A DNA stretch of 64,000 nucleotides from Arthrobacter sp. C2 (GCA_024207135.1 CP042428.1:2914001-2978000), one strand, 5' to 3'. Positions 34,488 through 43,826 are shown, counted from the first letter of the stretch. Numbers and translations: made by a program. Notes: a model not told the origin generated them from the letters alone.

Positions 34488-36026
34488 ATGAGCGCTGAAA
34501 CCCACTCCCCGGCGACCACCGCCTGGAAGCCCACCGACAAGTGGCTGTTGGGCATCGTCCTGGCGGTCATCAACTTCTGGCTCTTTGCCCAGACCCTGCT
34601 CAACGTCATTCCCGGCATCCGCGGCCAGCTCGGCGTGGAGGAGACCCTGGCGAACCTGGCGGTGTCGGTCACCTCGCTGTTCTCCGGCATCTTCATCGTT
34701 GTCGCCGGCGGGTTGGCCGACCGGATCGGCCGGGTCAAGATTCTCTACGCCGGCATCTGGCTGTCCATCGCCGGCTCGCTGCTGATCGCCCTGACCCCGG
34801 AAAACCTCGGCGGGCTGACCAGCACCATGCTGCTGGGCGGACGCGTGGTCCAGGGCCTGTCCGCGGCCTGCATCATGCCCTCCTCGATGGCGCTGGTGAA
34901 GACCTTCTACGAGGGCAAGGCCCGGCAGCGCGCGCTGTCCTTCTGGTCGATCGGCTCCTGGGGCGGCTCCGGCTTCTGCTCGCTCTTCGGCGGGCTGATG
35001 GCTTCCACCTTCCTGGGCTGGCGCTCGATCTTCTGGATCTCCGTGGTGCTTTCGATCCTCGCCCTGTGGCTGCTGCGCGGCACCCCCGAGTCGCGGGCCG
35101 AGCGTGATCCTGCCGCCGTGGAGCAGGGCTTCGACTGGGGCGGACTGGTCGCGTTCATCGTGCTGCTGGTCTCGATCAACATCTACATCTCCCAGGGCCC
35201 GGCCTTGGGCTGGCTGAGCCTCGCCGGGCTGGGGCTGATCGCACTGGCCGCGGTCTCGGGGCTGGTCTTCCTGTACATCGAGACGCACCGGGCCGGCGCG
35301 TTCGTGAACCTGAAGCTGTTCTCCAACGGCACCTTCACCGGCGCCACCCTGTCCAACTTCCTGCTCAACGGCGCGGCCGGAACGCTGATCGTGTCCCTGG
35401 GCCTGGTGCAGGTCGCGGCCGGGATGTCCTCGCTGCAATCGGGCCTGCTCACCCTGGGCTACCTGGTGGCGATCCTGGCCACCATCCGGGTGGGCGAGAA
35501 GCTGCTGCAGCGCTTCGGCCCGAAGAAGCCGATGCTCTGGGGCTCGATGATCACCGGCGTCGGCATCCTGATGTGCTCGATGACATTTTTGTACATCGAC
35601 CAGTACATCGTGCTGTCCGTCATCGGTTTCACGCTCTTCGGGGTGGGCCTGGGCTTCTACGCGACACCGTCCACCGACGCGGCGCTCTCCAACGTCCCGG
35701 ACGCCCAGGTGGGCGCGGCCTCGGGCATCTACAAGATGGCCTCCTCGCTGGGCAACGCGATCGGGGTGGCGATCTCCGCGGCCCTGTACGTGGCCGGCCA
35801 GGCCGTCAACCCGGAACTCATCCAGTCCTGGGGCCTGTTCATCGGCCGGCAGGACAATGTCGCGCTGCGCTTCGGCGGGGCCATCGGCCTGCTGTTCAAC
35901 GTGCTGATGGTGGTCATTGCGATCGCCGCGATCATCGTCACGGTCCCGGCCGAGCCGAAGGACCGCGTGCCGGAGGCCGAGCCGTTCGAACCGCATGACG
36001 TCGCTCCCCCGGCGTTCGGCAACTAG
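34488..36026 (+). CDS. MFS transporter, DHA2 (14-helix) family
   Basis: 512 residues with 14 predicted helices, the DHA2 (EmrB/QacA) layout. The first helix WLLGIVLAVINFWLFAQTLL, the loop GGLADRIGRVKILYAG, and the VVQGLSAACIMPSSMALVKT motif are typical. Proteins of this kind usually export drugs by H+ antiport, but some import or export metabolites. The start ATG 34488 follows GAAGGAACGTGGAACACC. It is cotranscribed with the M20 amidohydrolase and ends before a strong terminator. Confidence 0.87.
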   Translation: MSAETHSPATTAWKPTDKWLLGIVLAVINFWLFAQTLLNVIPGIRGQLGVEETLANLAVSVTSLFSGIFIVVAGGLADRIGRVKILYAGIWLSIAGSLLIALTPENLGGLTSTMLLGGRVVQGLSAACIMPSSMALVKTFYEGKARQRALSFWSIGSWGGSGFCSLFGGLMASTFLGWRSIFWISVVLSILALWLLRGTPESRAERDPAAVEQGFDWGGLVAFIVLLVSINIYISQGPALGWLSLAGLGLIALAAVSGLVFLYIETHRAGAFVNLKLFSNGTFTGATLSNFLLNGAAGTLIVSLGLVQVAAGMSSLQSGLLTLGYLVAILATIRVGEKLLQRFGPKKPMLWGSMITGVGILMCSMTFLYIDQYIVLSVIGFTLFGVGLGFYATPSTDAALSNVPDAQVGAASGIYKMASSLGNAIGVAISAALYVAGQAVNPELIQSWGLFIGRQDNVALRFGGAIGLLFNVLMVVIAIAAIIVTVPAEPKDRVPEAEPFEPHDVAPPAFGN

Positions 36027-36047
36027 CACGGCGCCCGCCACTTGCGG

Positions 36048-36094
36048 GCGGAAGGAGCCGGGACCAGTTCAAGTGGCGTCCCGGCTCCTTCCGC
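36048..36094 (+). terminator. Strong hairpin terminator
   Basis: A perfect 17-bp stem GCGGAAGGAGCCGGGAC (36048-36064) / GTCCCGGCTCCTTCCGC (36078-36094) 21 nt after the transporter stop at 36026. Confidence 0.8.
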
Positions 36095-36146
36095 GTCCCG
36101 CGGCGCCCGGCGAGCGCCGACAAGGAGCCCCGGATCACAGGGGAAT

Positions 36147-36192
36147 TAGTTGCGCAACAGCAACTAGTTCAATATAGTTGATACCAATCAAC
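36147..36192 (+). promoter_or_regulatory. Promoter with two MarR-type operators before the DHA2-MarR operon
   Basis: TTGCGC (36150-36155) and TATAGT (36173-36178) are 17 nt apart. One inverted repeat, TAGTTGC-N6-GCAACTA (36147-36166), covers the -35. A second, GTTGAT-N4-ATCAAC (36177-36192), covers the start of transcription. Binding by the MarR protein encoded at the end of the operon would block RNA polymerase, with release by a substrate of the transporter. Confidence 0.7.
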
Positions 36193-36221
36193 CATCTTCC
36201 CCCTTGTTTTGGAGTCCCCTT

Positions 36222-37904
36222 TTGTCCCAGACACCCAGCGCCACGAAGGCGGCGCCCCAGTTGTCCGAATCGGGCATGACCCACCGCCAGGTGATGCAAT
36301 CACTGACCGGCCTGCTCATGGGCATGTTCGTCTCGATCCTCGCCGGCACCGTCGTCTCCACCTCGCTCCCGGTCATCATTTCCGACCTGGCCGGCGACCA
36401 GACCTCCTACACCTGGGTGGTCACCGCAACCCTGCTGGCCACCACCATCTCCACCCCGATCTGGGGCAAACTGGCCGACCTGTCCAACCGCAAGCTCCTG
36501 CTGCAGCTCTCGCTGCTGATCTTCGTGGTCGCCTCGGCCATCGCCGGGTTCTCGCAGGACACCACGATGCTCATCACCATGCGCGTCTTCCAGGGCCTGG
36601 GCGCAGGCGGACTGACAGCCCTGACCCAAATCGTCATGGCCGACATCATCTCCCCGCGCGAGCGCGGCAAGTACATGGGCCTCTTCGGCGCCGTCATGGC
36701 GCTTGGCACCGTGGGCGGACCGCTGATCGGCGGATTCATCACCGACGCCATCAACTGGCGCTGGAACTTCTTCATCGCCCTGCCCTTCGCGGCCATCGCG
36801 ATCATCCTGATCCAAAAGACCCTTCACCTGCCCGCGGTGGCCAAGCGCAAGGTGTCCATCGACTACGCGGGCATCGTGCTGCTTTCGGCCGGCGTCTCGG
36901 CGCTGCTGATCTGGGTTTCGATGGCCGGCAAGAACTTCGAGTGGGCCTCGGCCACGACCGCATGGATGGTCGGCGGCGCCGTTGCCGCGCTGGCCGCGTT
37001 CGTGATCGTGGAATTCAAGGCCGCCGAGCCGATCATCCCGCTGACCATGTTCAAGAACAACACCTTCACCCTTTCGGTGGTCGCCTCGATCTCCGTGGGC
37101 GTGTCGATGTTCGGCACCTCGGTCTTCCTGGCCCAGTACATGCAGCTGGCCCGCGGCGCCAACGCCACCCAATCCGGGCTGATGACCATCCCGATGATGG
37201 CCGGATTGCTGGTCATCTCCACCATCGCCGGAGCCCTGATCTCCAAGCACGGCAAGTGGAAGGCCATCATGGTCACCGGCTCGGTGCTGCAGCTGGCAGG
37301 GCTCTACCTGCTGGGCACCATCCACTACGACACCAACTTCGTACTGGTCTCCACCTACATGTTCGTCCTCGGCGCCGGCCTGGGCATGGTCATGCAGAAC
37401 CTGGTGCTGATCGTGCAGAACGCCGTCACCCCGGCGGAGATCGGCGTGGCTTCCTCCGGGATCGCGTTCTTCCGCTCGCTGGGCGGCACCATCGGCGTCT
37501 CGGTCCTTGGGGCACTGATGGCCACGAAGGTCGCCGACCTCATGGGCGCCAAGAGCGCCGAGCTGGGCGCCGCAATTGCCGCACTCGGGGACAAGGGCAA
37601 GGACCTGGCCGCCTCGCTGGCCTCCGGGAACATCCCCGCGGTCCATGCCCTGCCCGATTCGGTCCGTTCCATCATCGAGTCCTCCTACGGCGACGCCGTG
37701 GCCTACGTCTTCATGGTGGCGGCCCCGCTGAGCATCCTGACCATCCTGGCCGTGGCCTTCATGCCCAACCTGGAGCTGGGCACCCAGACCCGCCACCAGC
37801 GCGCGGAGGCCGAGGCCGCCGAGGCAAACCTGGTTGAGGTCAGCGAGGCTGCCATCGCGGCGACCCCGCGCCTGGACGACGAGAACACCTCGGCGCGCCG
37901 CTGA
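36222..37904 (+). CDS. MFS multidrug exporter, DHA2 (EmrB/QacA) family
   Basis: 560 residues, 14 helices. Diagnostic motifs are GKLADLSNRKLLL in loop 2-3, GVFQGLGAGGL-like VFQGLGAGGLTAL, and the motif C-like segment GAVMALGTVGGPLIGGFIT, all of drug:H+ antiporters. TTG at 36222 is taken as start, with GGAG 7 nt upstream; ATG 36276 would give an exporter starting nearer helix 1. A MarR regulator follows after one base (TGAGATG), an arrangement typical of self-regulated drug efflux operons. Confidence 0.88.
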   Translation: MSQTPSATKAAPQLSESGMTHRQVMQSLTGLLMGMFVSILAGTVVSTSLPVIISDLAGDQTSYTWVVTATLLATTISTPIWGKLADLSNRKLLLQLSLLIFVVASAIAGFSQDTTMLITMRVFQGLGAGGLTALTQIVMADIISPRERGKYMGLFGAVMALGTVGGPLIGGFITDAINWRWNFFIALPFAAIAIILIQKTLHLPAVAKRKVSIDYAGIVLLSAGVSALLIWVSMAGKNFEWASATTAWMVGGAVAALAAFVIVEFKAAEPIIPLTMFKNNTFTLSVVASISVGVSMFGTSVFLAQYMQLARGANATQSGLMTIPMMAGLLVISTIAGALISKHGKWKAIMVTGSVLQLAGLYLLGTIHYDTNFVLVSTYMFVLGAGLGMVMQNLVLIVQNAVTPAEIGVASSGIAFFRSLGGTIGVSVLGALMATKVADLMGAKSAELGAAIAALGDKGKDLAASLASGNIPAVHALPDSVRSIIESSYGDAVAYVFMVAAPLSILTILAVAFMPNLELGTQTRHQRAEAEAAEANLVEVSEAAIAATPRLDDENTSARR

Positions 37905-37905
37905 G

Positions 37906-38394
37906 ATGGACGCCGTGGCCGATCACTTCGCCGTCGCGGAACCCTCCAGGGCCGATGACGCCGTCATGGCTCCGCTGATCGACGAGGTCGAGAAGCAATT
38001 CGCGACCATGTTCGTCAACGCGCGCAACAGCATCCGGGCCCGGGCCGCGGCCATCGACCCGGAGCTGCCCCCCATGGGGTTCAAGGTGCTCACCATCCTC
38101 TCCCGCTCGGGGCCCCGGCAGCAGGGGTGCCTGGCCGAGGAGATGGAGGTGGACAAGGCCATGATGAGCCGGACCATCAAGCAGCTCGACCACCTGGGGC
38201 TGGTCGACCGGAGCATGGATCCCAGCGACGGGCGGGCCCTGCTGGTCTCCATGACCGTTGAGGCACGGGCACGCTTCGACGCGAACCTGGCCGACGCCCG
38301 CCGGGTGCTCCATGACCGGCTCGCGGAGTGGGAACCGGGCGAGGTCCGCCGCTTCACCGACCTGCTGGCGCGGCTGAACAACTCCCCGCTCTAA
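37906..38394 (+). CDS. MarR-family regulator
   Basis: 162 residues. The winged helix includes RQQGCLAEEMEVDKAMMSRTIKQL as helix-turn-helix and DRSMDPSDGRALLVSMT as the wing with its Asp-Arg pair, the hallmark of MarR. Flanking helices form the dimer interface. It is translationally tied to the DHA2 exporter gene (stop and start one base apart) and probably binds the repeats at 36147-36192. Confidence 0.9.
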   Translation: MDAVADHFAVAEPSRADDAVMAPLIDEVEKQFATMFVNARNSIRARAAAIDPELPPMGFKVLTILSRSGPRQQGCLAEEMEVDKAMMSRTIKQLDHLGLVDRSMDPSDGRALLVSMTVEARARFDANLADARRVLHDRLAEWEPGEVRRFTDLLARLNNSPL

Positions 38395-38410
38395 ACCCCG
38401 GGTTTCACAG

Positions 38411-38455
38411 GTGGTCCCTGTCGGCGGAACAAATCGTTCCGCCGACAGGGACCAC
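38411..38455. terminator. Long perfect hairpin after the MarR gene
   Basis: A perfect 20-bp stem GTGGTCCCTGTCGGCGGAAC (38411-38430) / its complement (38436-38455) with a 5-nt loop AAATC. No T-run follows, but the stem is very stable. Confidence 0.7.
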
Positions 38456-38527
38456 TTGCGTATCGGGTAGCGTTTCAGGCAACGTCTCCGGTCCCCCGCA
38501 CGGGACCACAATCCAAGGACTGCCAAC

Positions 38528-39592
38528 ATGGGAATGACCTTCAGCCACGACACCCTGCCCCAACGGGTCCTCTTCGGCACCGGCAAGGCGGCCGAGCACC
38601 TTGCGGCGGAGGTGGCCAGGTTCGACGCCACCCGGGTGATGGTGATCGCCGGGCGGCGCGATTCCGGCACCGTTGACGAACTGACCCGACGGCTCCCCGT
38701 GGCGCTGCGCTATTCCGACATCGTCCAGCACGTGCCGATCGCCAGCGCGAAGACGGCCCGCGCCGCCGCCCGGGAGAACGGCATCGATCTGCTGGTGTGC
38801 CTCGGTGGCGGGTCGGCCGTCGGCCTGGCCAAGGCCATCGCCCTGGACACCGCGCTGCCCATCGTCGCCGTACCCACCACCTATGCCGGATCCGAGGCCA
38901 CCAACGTCTGGGGCCTGACCGAGGCGGGGCGCAAGACCACGGGTGTCGATGCCCGGGTGCTGCCGGCCACCGTCATCTACGACTCCGCGCTGACTACCTC
39001 GTTGCCAATCGGCCTGTCCGTGGCCTCGGGCTTGAACGCCATGGCCCACTGCATCGACTCAATGTGGGGGCCGCGCGCCGACCCGATCAATGCGGCGCTG
39101 GCCGCCGAGGGGATCCGGGCCCTTGCCGCCGGGCTGCCGGAAATTGTGGCGGATCCCGCAGGCATCGAGGGACGCGAACAGGCCCTCTACGGCGCGTACC
39201 TGTCGGCGGTGGCGTTCGCCTCTGCCGGATCCGGGATGCACCACAAGATCTGCCACGTGCTCGGCGGAACCTACGACATGCCCCACGCCCAGACCCATGC
39301 CACGGTGCTGCCCTACGTGCTGGCCTTCAACGCGCCTGCGGCTCCCGGGGCAGAGGCCCGCATGGCAGCGGCATTTGGAAGCCCGACCGCCCTTGGTGGG
39401 CTCAACGCGCTACGCTCCCGGCTGGATGCGCCGCGTGCGTTGAAGGACTACGGATTCGCGGCGGCAAACATCCCCGAGGCTGTTTCGCTCATTCTTCCGG
39501 CCATTCCGGCCAACAACCCCCGGACCGTCACCGCGGAAGATCTGGCGGGGCTGCTCACCGCGGCGCTCCACGGCTCCGAACCGGCCTACTGA
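38528..39592 (+). CDS. Maleylacetate reductase (iron-containing alcohol dehydrogenase family)
   Basis: 354 residues. The family pattern is clear: PQRVLFGTGKA at the start, CLGGGSAVGLAKAIAL for dinucleotide binding, VPTTYAGSEATNVWGLTE, and the metal site HHKICHVLGGTYDMPHAQTHA. It reduces maleylacetate to 3-oxoadipate with NAD(P)H, the last step of hydroxyquinol or chlorocatechol degradation. No ring-cleavage dioxygenase or monooxygenase gene is nearby, so it is an orphan here. ATG 38528 follows AAGGACTGCCAAC. Confidence 0.88.
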   Translation: MGMTFSHDTLPQRVLFGTGKAAEHLAAEVARFDATRVMVIAGRRDSGTVDELTRRLPVALRYSDIVQHVPIASAKTARAAARENGIDLLVCLGGGSAVGLAKAIALDTALPIVAVPTTYAGSEATNVWGLTEAGRKTTGVDARVLPATVIYDSALTTSLPIGLSVASGLNAMAHCIDSMWGPRADPINAALAAEGIRALAAGLPEIVADPAGIEGREQALYGAYLSAVAFASAGSGMHHKICHVLGGTYDMPHAQTHATVLPYVLAFNAPAAPGAEARMAAAFGSPTALGGLNALRSRLDAPRALKDYGFAAANIPEAVSLILPAIPANNPRTVTAEDLAGLLTAALHGSEPAY

Positions 39593-39828
39593 ACCGGTCC
39601 GGTCCGTCCACGGCGAATAAATGCAGGGAGTGTGCCAGACAGAGTGCCGCGGGCAGATTTGCCAGTCCGCCAGAAATGCGAACCGTCATTCCACGAACTG
39701 CGGCATTGACTGACGGATTACGGGATTCAACGCGACCGATGGAAAGTTGAGCCGCGCGCAATTCCCCGCATCTCAAGGTTGGCTCTCGTTCAAGCGTTGA
39801 TCATCACACGACTCCGGACGTGGGTGGT

Positions 39829-40731
39829 CTACGGGACGGACTGCGCGGCAACCGCCGGTTGCGCGATCTTTGCCGGGTCGCGACGGCCGGTGCGTGTGGC
39901 ACCGATCCCCGCGACGATGACCAGCAGGATGCCAAGAATCGCGGCCGGGCGCGGGACCTGGTGGAGGATCAGCAGCCCGACGACCATCGCGATGGCCGGC
40001 TCCAGGCACATCAACGTGCCGAACGCCGCGGTGGTCAGCCGTCGCAGCGCCAGCAGTTCGAGGCTGAACGGGATCACCGGCAGCAGCAGCGCGAGCGCGA
40101 ATCCTATGGCCAGCACCTGCACGTCCATGCGTCCGATCACCTCCGGGCCCACCACCAGCGTTGCGGCCACCGCCGCGACGGGCATGGATATGGCCAATGC
40201 GCCGATGCCGTCTACCGCGTCCCCGGCGCGCTGGGTGAGCAGGACATAGGCGGCCCAGCAGACCGCGCCGCCGAGTGCAAAAAGCACGCCGGCGGGATCT
40301 GCGGCACCGTGCCAGGGCTCGGTCAGCCCGAGCACTCCGGCGGCGGCGACCAGCGCCCACCAGCGCCCCGCGCCGCGGCCCTGGATGATGGCCACGGCCA
40401 GCGGCCCCATGAATTCCAGGGCGCTCGCGGTACCCAGGGGTATGGTTTCCACCGCCTTCATGAAGCCCAGCGTCATGCCGGCGGTGGCCAGGCCCAGCAG
40501 CGCACAGATCCCCAGCGTGGCACGGGTGAATTTCATCCTCCAGGGCCGGGCGATGGCCACCAGGATCACCGCGGCCCAAGCCAGGCGCAGCCAGGCGACA
40601 CCCTCGGAGCCCAGGGTCCCGGCCAGGCCTATCGAAGCCGCCAGGCCCAGCTGGACGCAGCCCATCGCGGCAAACGCCATCATGGAGCCAACGCCGGCGG
40701 TCTTGCCTGCGGATGCGTGTGTTGAAGTCAT
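39829..40731 (-). CDS. EamA-family exporter (RhtA-like)
   Basis: 300 residues with ten hydrophobic helices in two EamA repeats. GTASALEFMGPLAVAI and MCLEPAIAMVVGLLILHQV are close to RhtA, the threonine/homoserine exporter. Start ATG at 40731. It is divergent from the LysR gene at 40807 with 75 bp between, a classic exporter/LysR arrangement. The 39593-39828 stretch downstream shows no gene. Confidence 0.85.
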   Translation of the reverse strand: MTSTHASAGKTAGVGSMMAFAAMGCVQLGLAASIGLAGTLGSEGVAWLRLAWAAVILVAIARPWRMKFTRATLGICALLGLATAGMTLGFMKAVETIPLGTASALEFMGPLAVAIIQGRGAGRWWALVAAAGVLGLTEPWHGAADPAGVLFALGGAVCWAAYVLLTQRAGDAVDGIGALAISMPVAAVAATLVVGPEVIGRMDVQVLAIGFALALLLPVIPFSLELLALRRLTTAAFGTLMCLEPAIAMVVGLLILHQVPRPAAILGILLVIVAGIGATRTGRRDPAKIAQPAVAAQSVP

Positions 40732-40806
40732 TGACCCAGTAGAGCCGAGGCAAGTCATCCATGTCCACGCGAGAATCATCAACATATCGTCCAGGATTCC
40801 TGCACA

Positions 40807-41709
40807 ATGGAGATCATGGATACCCGGCGCCTGCAATACCTCTACGAACTTGCCCGCATGGGCTCGATGCGGGCCGTCGCAGACGTTCTGGGAACCACCA
40901 CTTCGACAGTCTCCCAGCAGATCGCGCAACTCTCGAGGGAAACCGGCGCCCGGTTGCTGGAACCCGACGGGCGCGGGGTCCGGCTCACCCCGGCCGGCCG
41001 ACGGCTGGCCGAGCACGCGCACACCATCCTCGGCGCCATCGATGCGGCGAGGCTCGACCTGGATCCCGCCGCCGAGCCCTCGGGCACACTGCGGGTGGCG
41101 GGGTTCGCGACTGCGATCCGCACCACGCTGATGCCCATCATCAAGGAGCTGGCCGAGCATCATCCTCGGGTGCGGATCGTGGTGTTGGAGCACGAACCGG
41201 CCGAGGCGCTGAAGCTGCTGGCCGCCGACGACGTAGACCTGGCCCTGACCTACGACTACAACCTGGCCCCGGATTCGGCCGGTCCCGGCGTGGAAAGGCT
41301 GGACTTGTGGAGCACGCCGTGGGGCCTGGGTGTGCCCAGCGGCGATGCGGAAGGCTTCACGGCTGCGCCCGATGCGCCGGACGTGTTTTCCGCCTTCCGC
41401 GACCGGGACTGGATCGGGAACTCTCGCAACATCGCCGACGAGACGGTGCTGCGGCTGCTGTCCTCGATGGCCGGGTTTGCCCCGGCCATGCGCCACCAGG
41501 CCGACAGCCTGGACTTGGTCGAGGACCTGATCCTGGCCGGGCTCGGGGTGGGGCTGCTCCCGGAAAACCGCCCGCGGAAGGAAGGGATCGCCATCCTGCC
41601 GCTGCGCAAGCCGGACCTGCGGCTGCGGTCTTTCGCCCGGACCCGCGCCGGGCGCAGCGCCTGGCCGGCCCTCGGGCTGGTGCTCGGGCGGATGAACCAG
41701 GGCAGGTAG
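40807..41709 (+). CDS. LysR-family regulator
   Basis: 300 residues. The N-terminal helix-turn-helix is in RRLQYLYELARMGSMRAVAD and TTTSTVSQQIAQLSRETGAR; a periplasmic-binding-like effector domain follows (GTLRVAGFATAIRTTLMPII and LILAGLGVGLLPEN). ATG 40807 has AGGA nine bases upstream; ATG 40816 is an alternative. It is divergent from the RhtA-like exporter and probably controls it in response to an amino acid. Confidence 0.9.
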   Translation: MEIMDTRRLQYLYELARMGSMRAVADVLGTTTSTVSQQIAQLSRETGARLLEPDGRGVRLTPAGRRLAEHAHTILGAIDAARLDLDPAAEPSGTLRVAGFATAIRTTLMPIIKELAEHHPRVRIVVLEHEPAEALKLLAADDVDLALTYDYNLAPDSAGPGVERLDLWSTPWGLGVPSGDAEGFTAAPDAPDVFSAFRDRDWIGNSRNIADETVLRLLSSMAGFAPAMRHQADSLDLVEDLILAGLGVGLLPENRPRKEGIAILPLRKPDLRLRSFARTRAGRSAWPALGLVLGRMNQGR

Positions 41710-41827
41710 CCGGACAGGTCGGTCACCAGAGGCCGCGCCAGGGGGCCGGCCCGCTTGTAACCGGGAGCCACTCGGGCCAGACTCGAGGATACGCAAGATG
41801 CCCGCACGGCCGAGAGGAGCCCTCGAG

Positions 41828-43012
41828 ATGTCGCACCACAAGCACCCCAAGCACCCGGTGTATCCCGGCGAGCTGCCCCCGGCGCTGGCCCGCGAACACG
41901 CCCGGGTCTTCGAGGCCGCCGTCGAGGCAGGCCGGCGGGCCGGGCGGAAAGCCGCCAAGAAGAAGCTGAAGCGCGCGGCACGGCACGGCGGCATCACGCT
42001 TTCCAAGGCGTTGCGTGACGCGACGTTGCGCGACGCCGAGAAGGCCGGAGGCAGGGCCGCCTACGCCGCGGCCACCAAGGCGCTGCGCAAGGCACGGCCC
42101 CGTGCACTGCCTCCGCTGCCGCCGGCGCCGGGCGCCGAACCGCAGCACGCGGTTGCGGTTGCCGGGCCAGCCCCTGCCGATACCGCGGCGCCGGTCCGCA
42201 CCCGGGTGCGCGGTTCGCAGATCGTGCTCGAGGTGCTGCGCACCCAATGGCTGAGCCAAAGCATGGTGCGCATTGTTGCCGGCGGCGAGGGTTTTGCCGA
42301 CTTCGAGTCCAACGGCGCGGCCGACCAGCACGTCAAGGTGCATTTCGCCAACCCCGCCCTGGGATTGGTCCCGCCCTATGAGATGCGTTCACTGCGCGGG
42401 CGCCTGGCCCGCGAGGACCTGCCGGTCTCCCGCTCATACACGATCCGCAGCCATGATCCGGCGGCCCGTGAAATAGCAATCGACTTCTTCGTCCACGGGA
42501 CCGACGGCGTCGGTGGCTCCTGGGCGGCCGGGGCCAAATCGGGCGACCTGCTGGTGCTTTCGAAGTCCAAGGGCAAGTTCCGCCCGGATGCCGGGGCGGA
42601 GCAGCACCTGTATGTCGGGGACGAGTCCGCCATCCCGGCCATCGCCGCGGCCCTGGAAATGTTGCCGCGCAACGCCGTGGGCCAGGTGATCTTGGAGGTC
42701 GATTCCGCGCAGGACGAGTTCGAGATCGACCGGCCCGCGGGCATGGCACTGCATTGGGTCCACCGCTCGGGCGAGCCCTCCGCCACCAGCACCATGCTGG
42801 CCAATGCCCTGCGCGACCTGCCGGCCGCCCACGGCCAGGTGGAGATCCTGGCGTTGGGAGAGCGTTCCGCCACGCAGGAGATCCGTCGCCTGCTTTCCCA
42901 CTGGGACCTGGACCAGCGCCGGATCACGACCTCCAATTACTGGACGCCGAGGAAGGCCAAGCGGGCGTGGCGCACGCTTCCGATCGGCAACCCCGGCTCG
43001 CCGACGGAGTAA
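41828..43012 (+). CDS. Siderophore-interacting protein (ferric-siderophore reductase) with Lys/Ala-rich N-terminal extension
   Basis: 394 residues. Residues from about 125 to the end are a SIP/ViuB domain: an FAD-binding barrel with the SRSYTIRSHD flavin motif, then an NAD(P)H-binding part with GDESAIPAIAAALEM and the terminal YWTPRKAKRAWR. Such enzymes reduce Fe(III)-siderophores in the cytoplasm. The first 120 residues are an added basic helical region (AGRKAAKKKLKRAARHGG) followed by a Pro/Ala-rich linker; ordinary family members have only about 250-280 residues. ATG 41828 follows GAGGAGCCCTCGAG. Confidence 0.88.
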   Translation: MSHHKHPKHPVYPGELPPALAREHARVFEAAVEAGRRAGRKAAKKKLKRAARHGGITLSKALRDATLRDAEKAGGRAAYAAATKALRKARPRALPPLPPAPGAEPQHAVAVAGPAPADTAAPVRTRVRGSQIVLEVLRTQWLSQSMVRIVAGGEGFADFESNGAADQHVKVHFANPALGLVPPYEMRSLRGRLAREDLPVSRSYTIRSHDPAAREIAIDFFVHGTDGVGGSWAAGAKSGDLLVLSKSKGKFRPDAGAEQHLYVGDESAIPAIAAALEMLPRNAVGQVILEVDSAQDEFEIDRPAGMALHWVHRSGEPSATSTMLANALRDLPAAHGQVEILALGERSATQEIRRLLSHWDLDQRRITTSNYWTPRKAKRAWRTLPIGNPGSPTE

Positions 43013-43029
43013 ACGCACCCCGGAGCAGT

Positions 43030-43061
43030 GGTGCCCCTGGCCACAGGCGGTAAGGGGCACC
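43030..43061. terminator. Hairpin terminator after the siderophore-interacting protein gene
   Basis: GGTGCCCCT (43030-43038) and AGGGGCACC (43053-43061) form a 9-bp stem between the convergent genes ending at 43012 and 43179. Confidence 0.6.
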
Positions 43062-43178
43062 GCCGACGGCGGAACGGGGTCAGGACCTATCGCGGCAAAC
43101 CGCGGGTTGCGGCCCTGGTTCCCGTTGCGCACCACGGTTTTCTTGGCAACTCGCCGCAGTGCGACGAAGCGGCCGTCA

Positions 43179-43826
43179 TCAGCCGACGGGCTGGAATGCC
43201 GCTCGTCCCTGCATCGCGGAGGAGCCCAGGTCGCCCTTGGGCAGTTCGGCTCCGCCCTCGACGGACTGCGCCCAGGCGTCGGTGGTGGCGACGGTGGCGA
43301 AGTTGGAGTGCAGCAGCACCATCAACGTCTCGTGCAGCTGCTGCGCACCGACCTGGCCTGACTCGTTCGCCAGGTGGATGGCGCCGCTGGCGTCGGAGAG
43401 CATTTCCACGCCGAAGCCCAGCGGCTCGGCGGCCGCCGCGGTGGCCAGGTCGCAGTTGTTGGTCATGTATCCGACCACGGTGATGGTCTCGACGTCGTTT
43501 TCCCGCAGCCAGGCTTCGAAGTCGGTGCCGGCAAAGACGCTGGCGTAGCTCTTGACCAAGTGCTTCCACGAGTCCTTGCGGCGGGAGGCGATCTCCGGGT
43601 GCAGCTTCCAGCCCTCGGAGCCCTCGGCGAACACCGGTGCCCCGGCCGGGTACTGGTGCTGGACGACGGCTATGGGCATGCCCTTTGCGTCGGCCAGGTC
43701 GATGGCCCGGGTGATGTTGGCCAGGGATTCGTTGCGGTCCGGGTACTGGATCGCGAGCGGTCCTTCCTCGGCAAAGTAGTCGTTCTGCACGTCGATGATG
43801 ACCAGTGCGCGGCGCAGTTCAGCCAT
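43179..43826 (-). CDS. Isochorismatase-family cysteine hydrolase
   Basis: 215 residues. The triad pattern of the family is visible: Asp in ALVIIDVQNDYF, Lys in the HLVKSYASVFAGT region and Cys in VGYMTNNCDLATA. Members act on nicotinamide, N-carbamoyl compounds, ureidoacrylate or isochorismate. No closer assignment is possible by eye. ATG 43826 follows GGGAGCCCACC. It is divergent from the AraC/DJ-1-type regulator at 43890, which probably controls it. Confidence 0.87.
   Translation of the reverse strand: MAELRRALVIIDVQNDYFAEEGPLAIQYPDRNESLANITRAIDLADAKGMPIAVVQHQYPAGAPVFAEGSEGWKLHPEIASRRKDSWKHLVKSYASVFAGTDFEAWLRENDVETITVVGYMTNNCDLATAAAAEPLGFGVEMLSDASGAIHLANESGQVGAQQLHETLMVLLHSNFATVATTDAWAQSVEGGAELPKGDLGSSAMQGRAAFQPVG

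Noticed and set aside
38411-38455. Perfect 20-bp inverted repeat as a possible operator or mobile-element end
   Set aside because: Position right after a stop codon, short loop and lack of target duplication fit a transcription terminator better.
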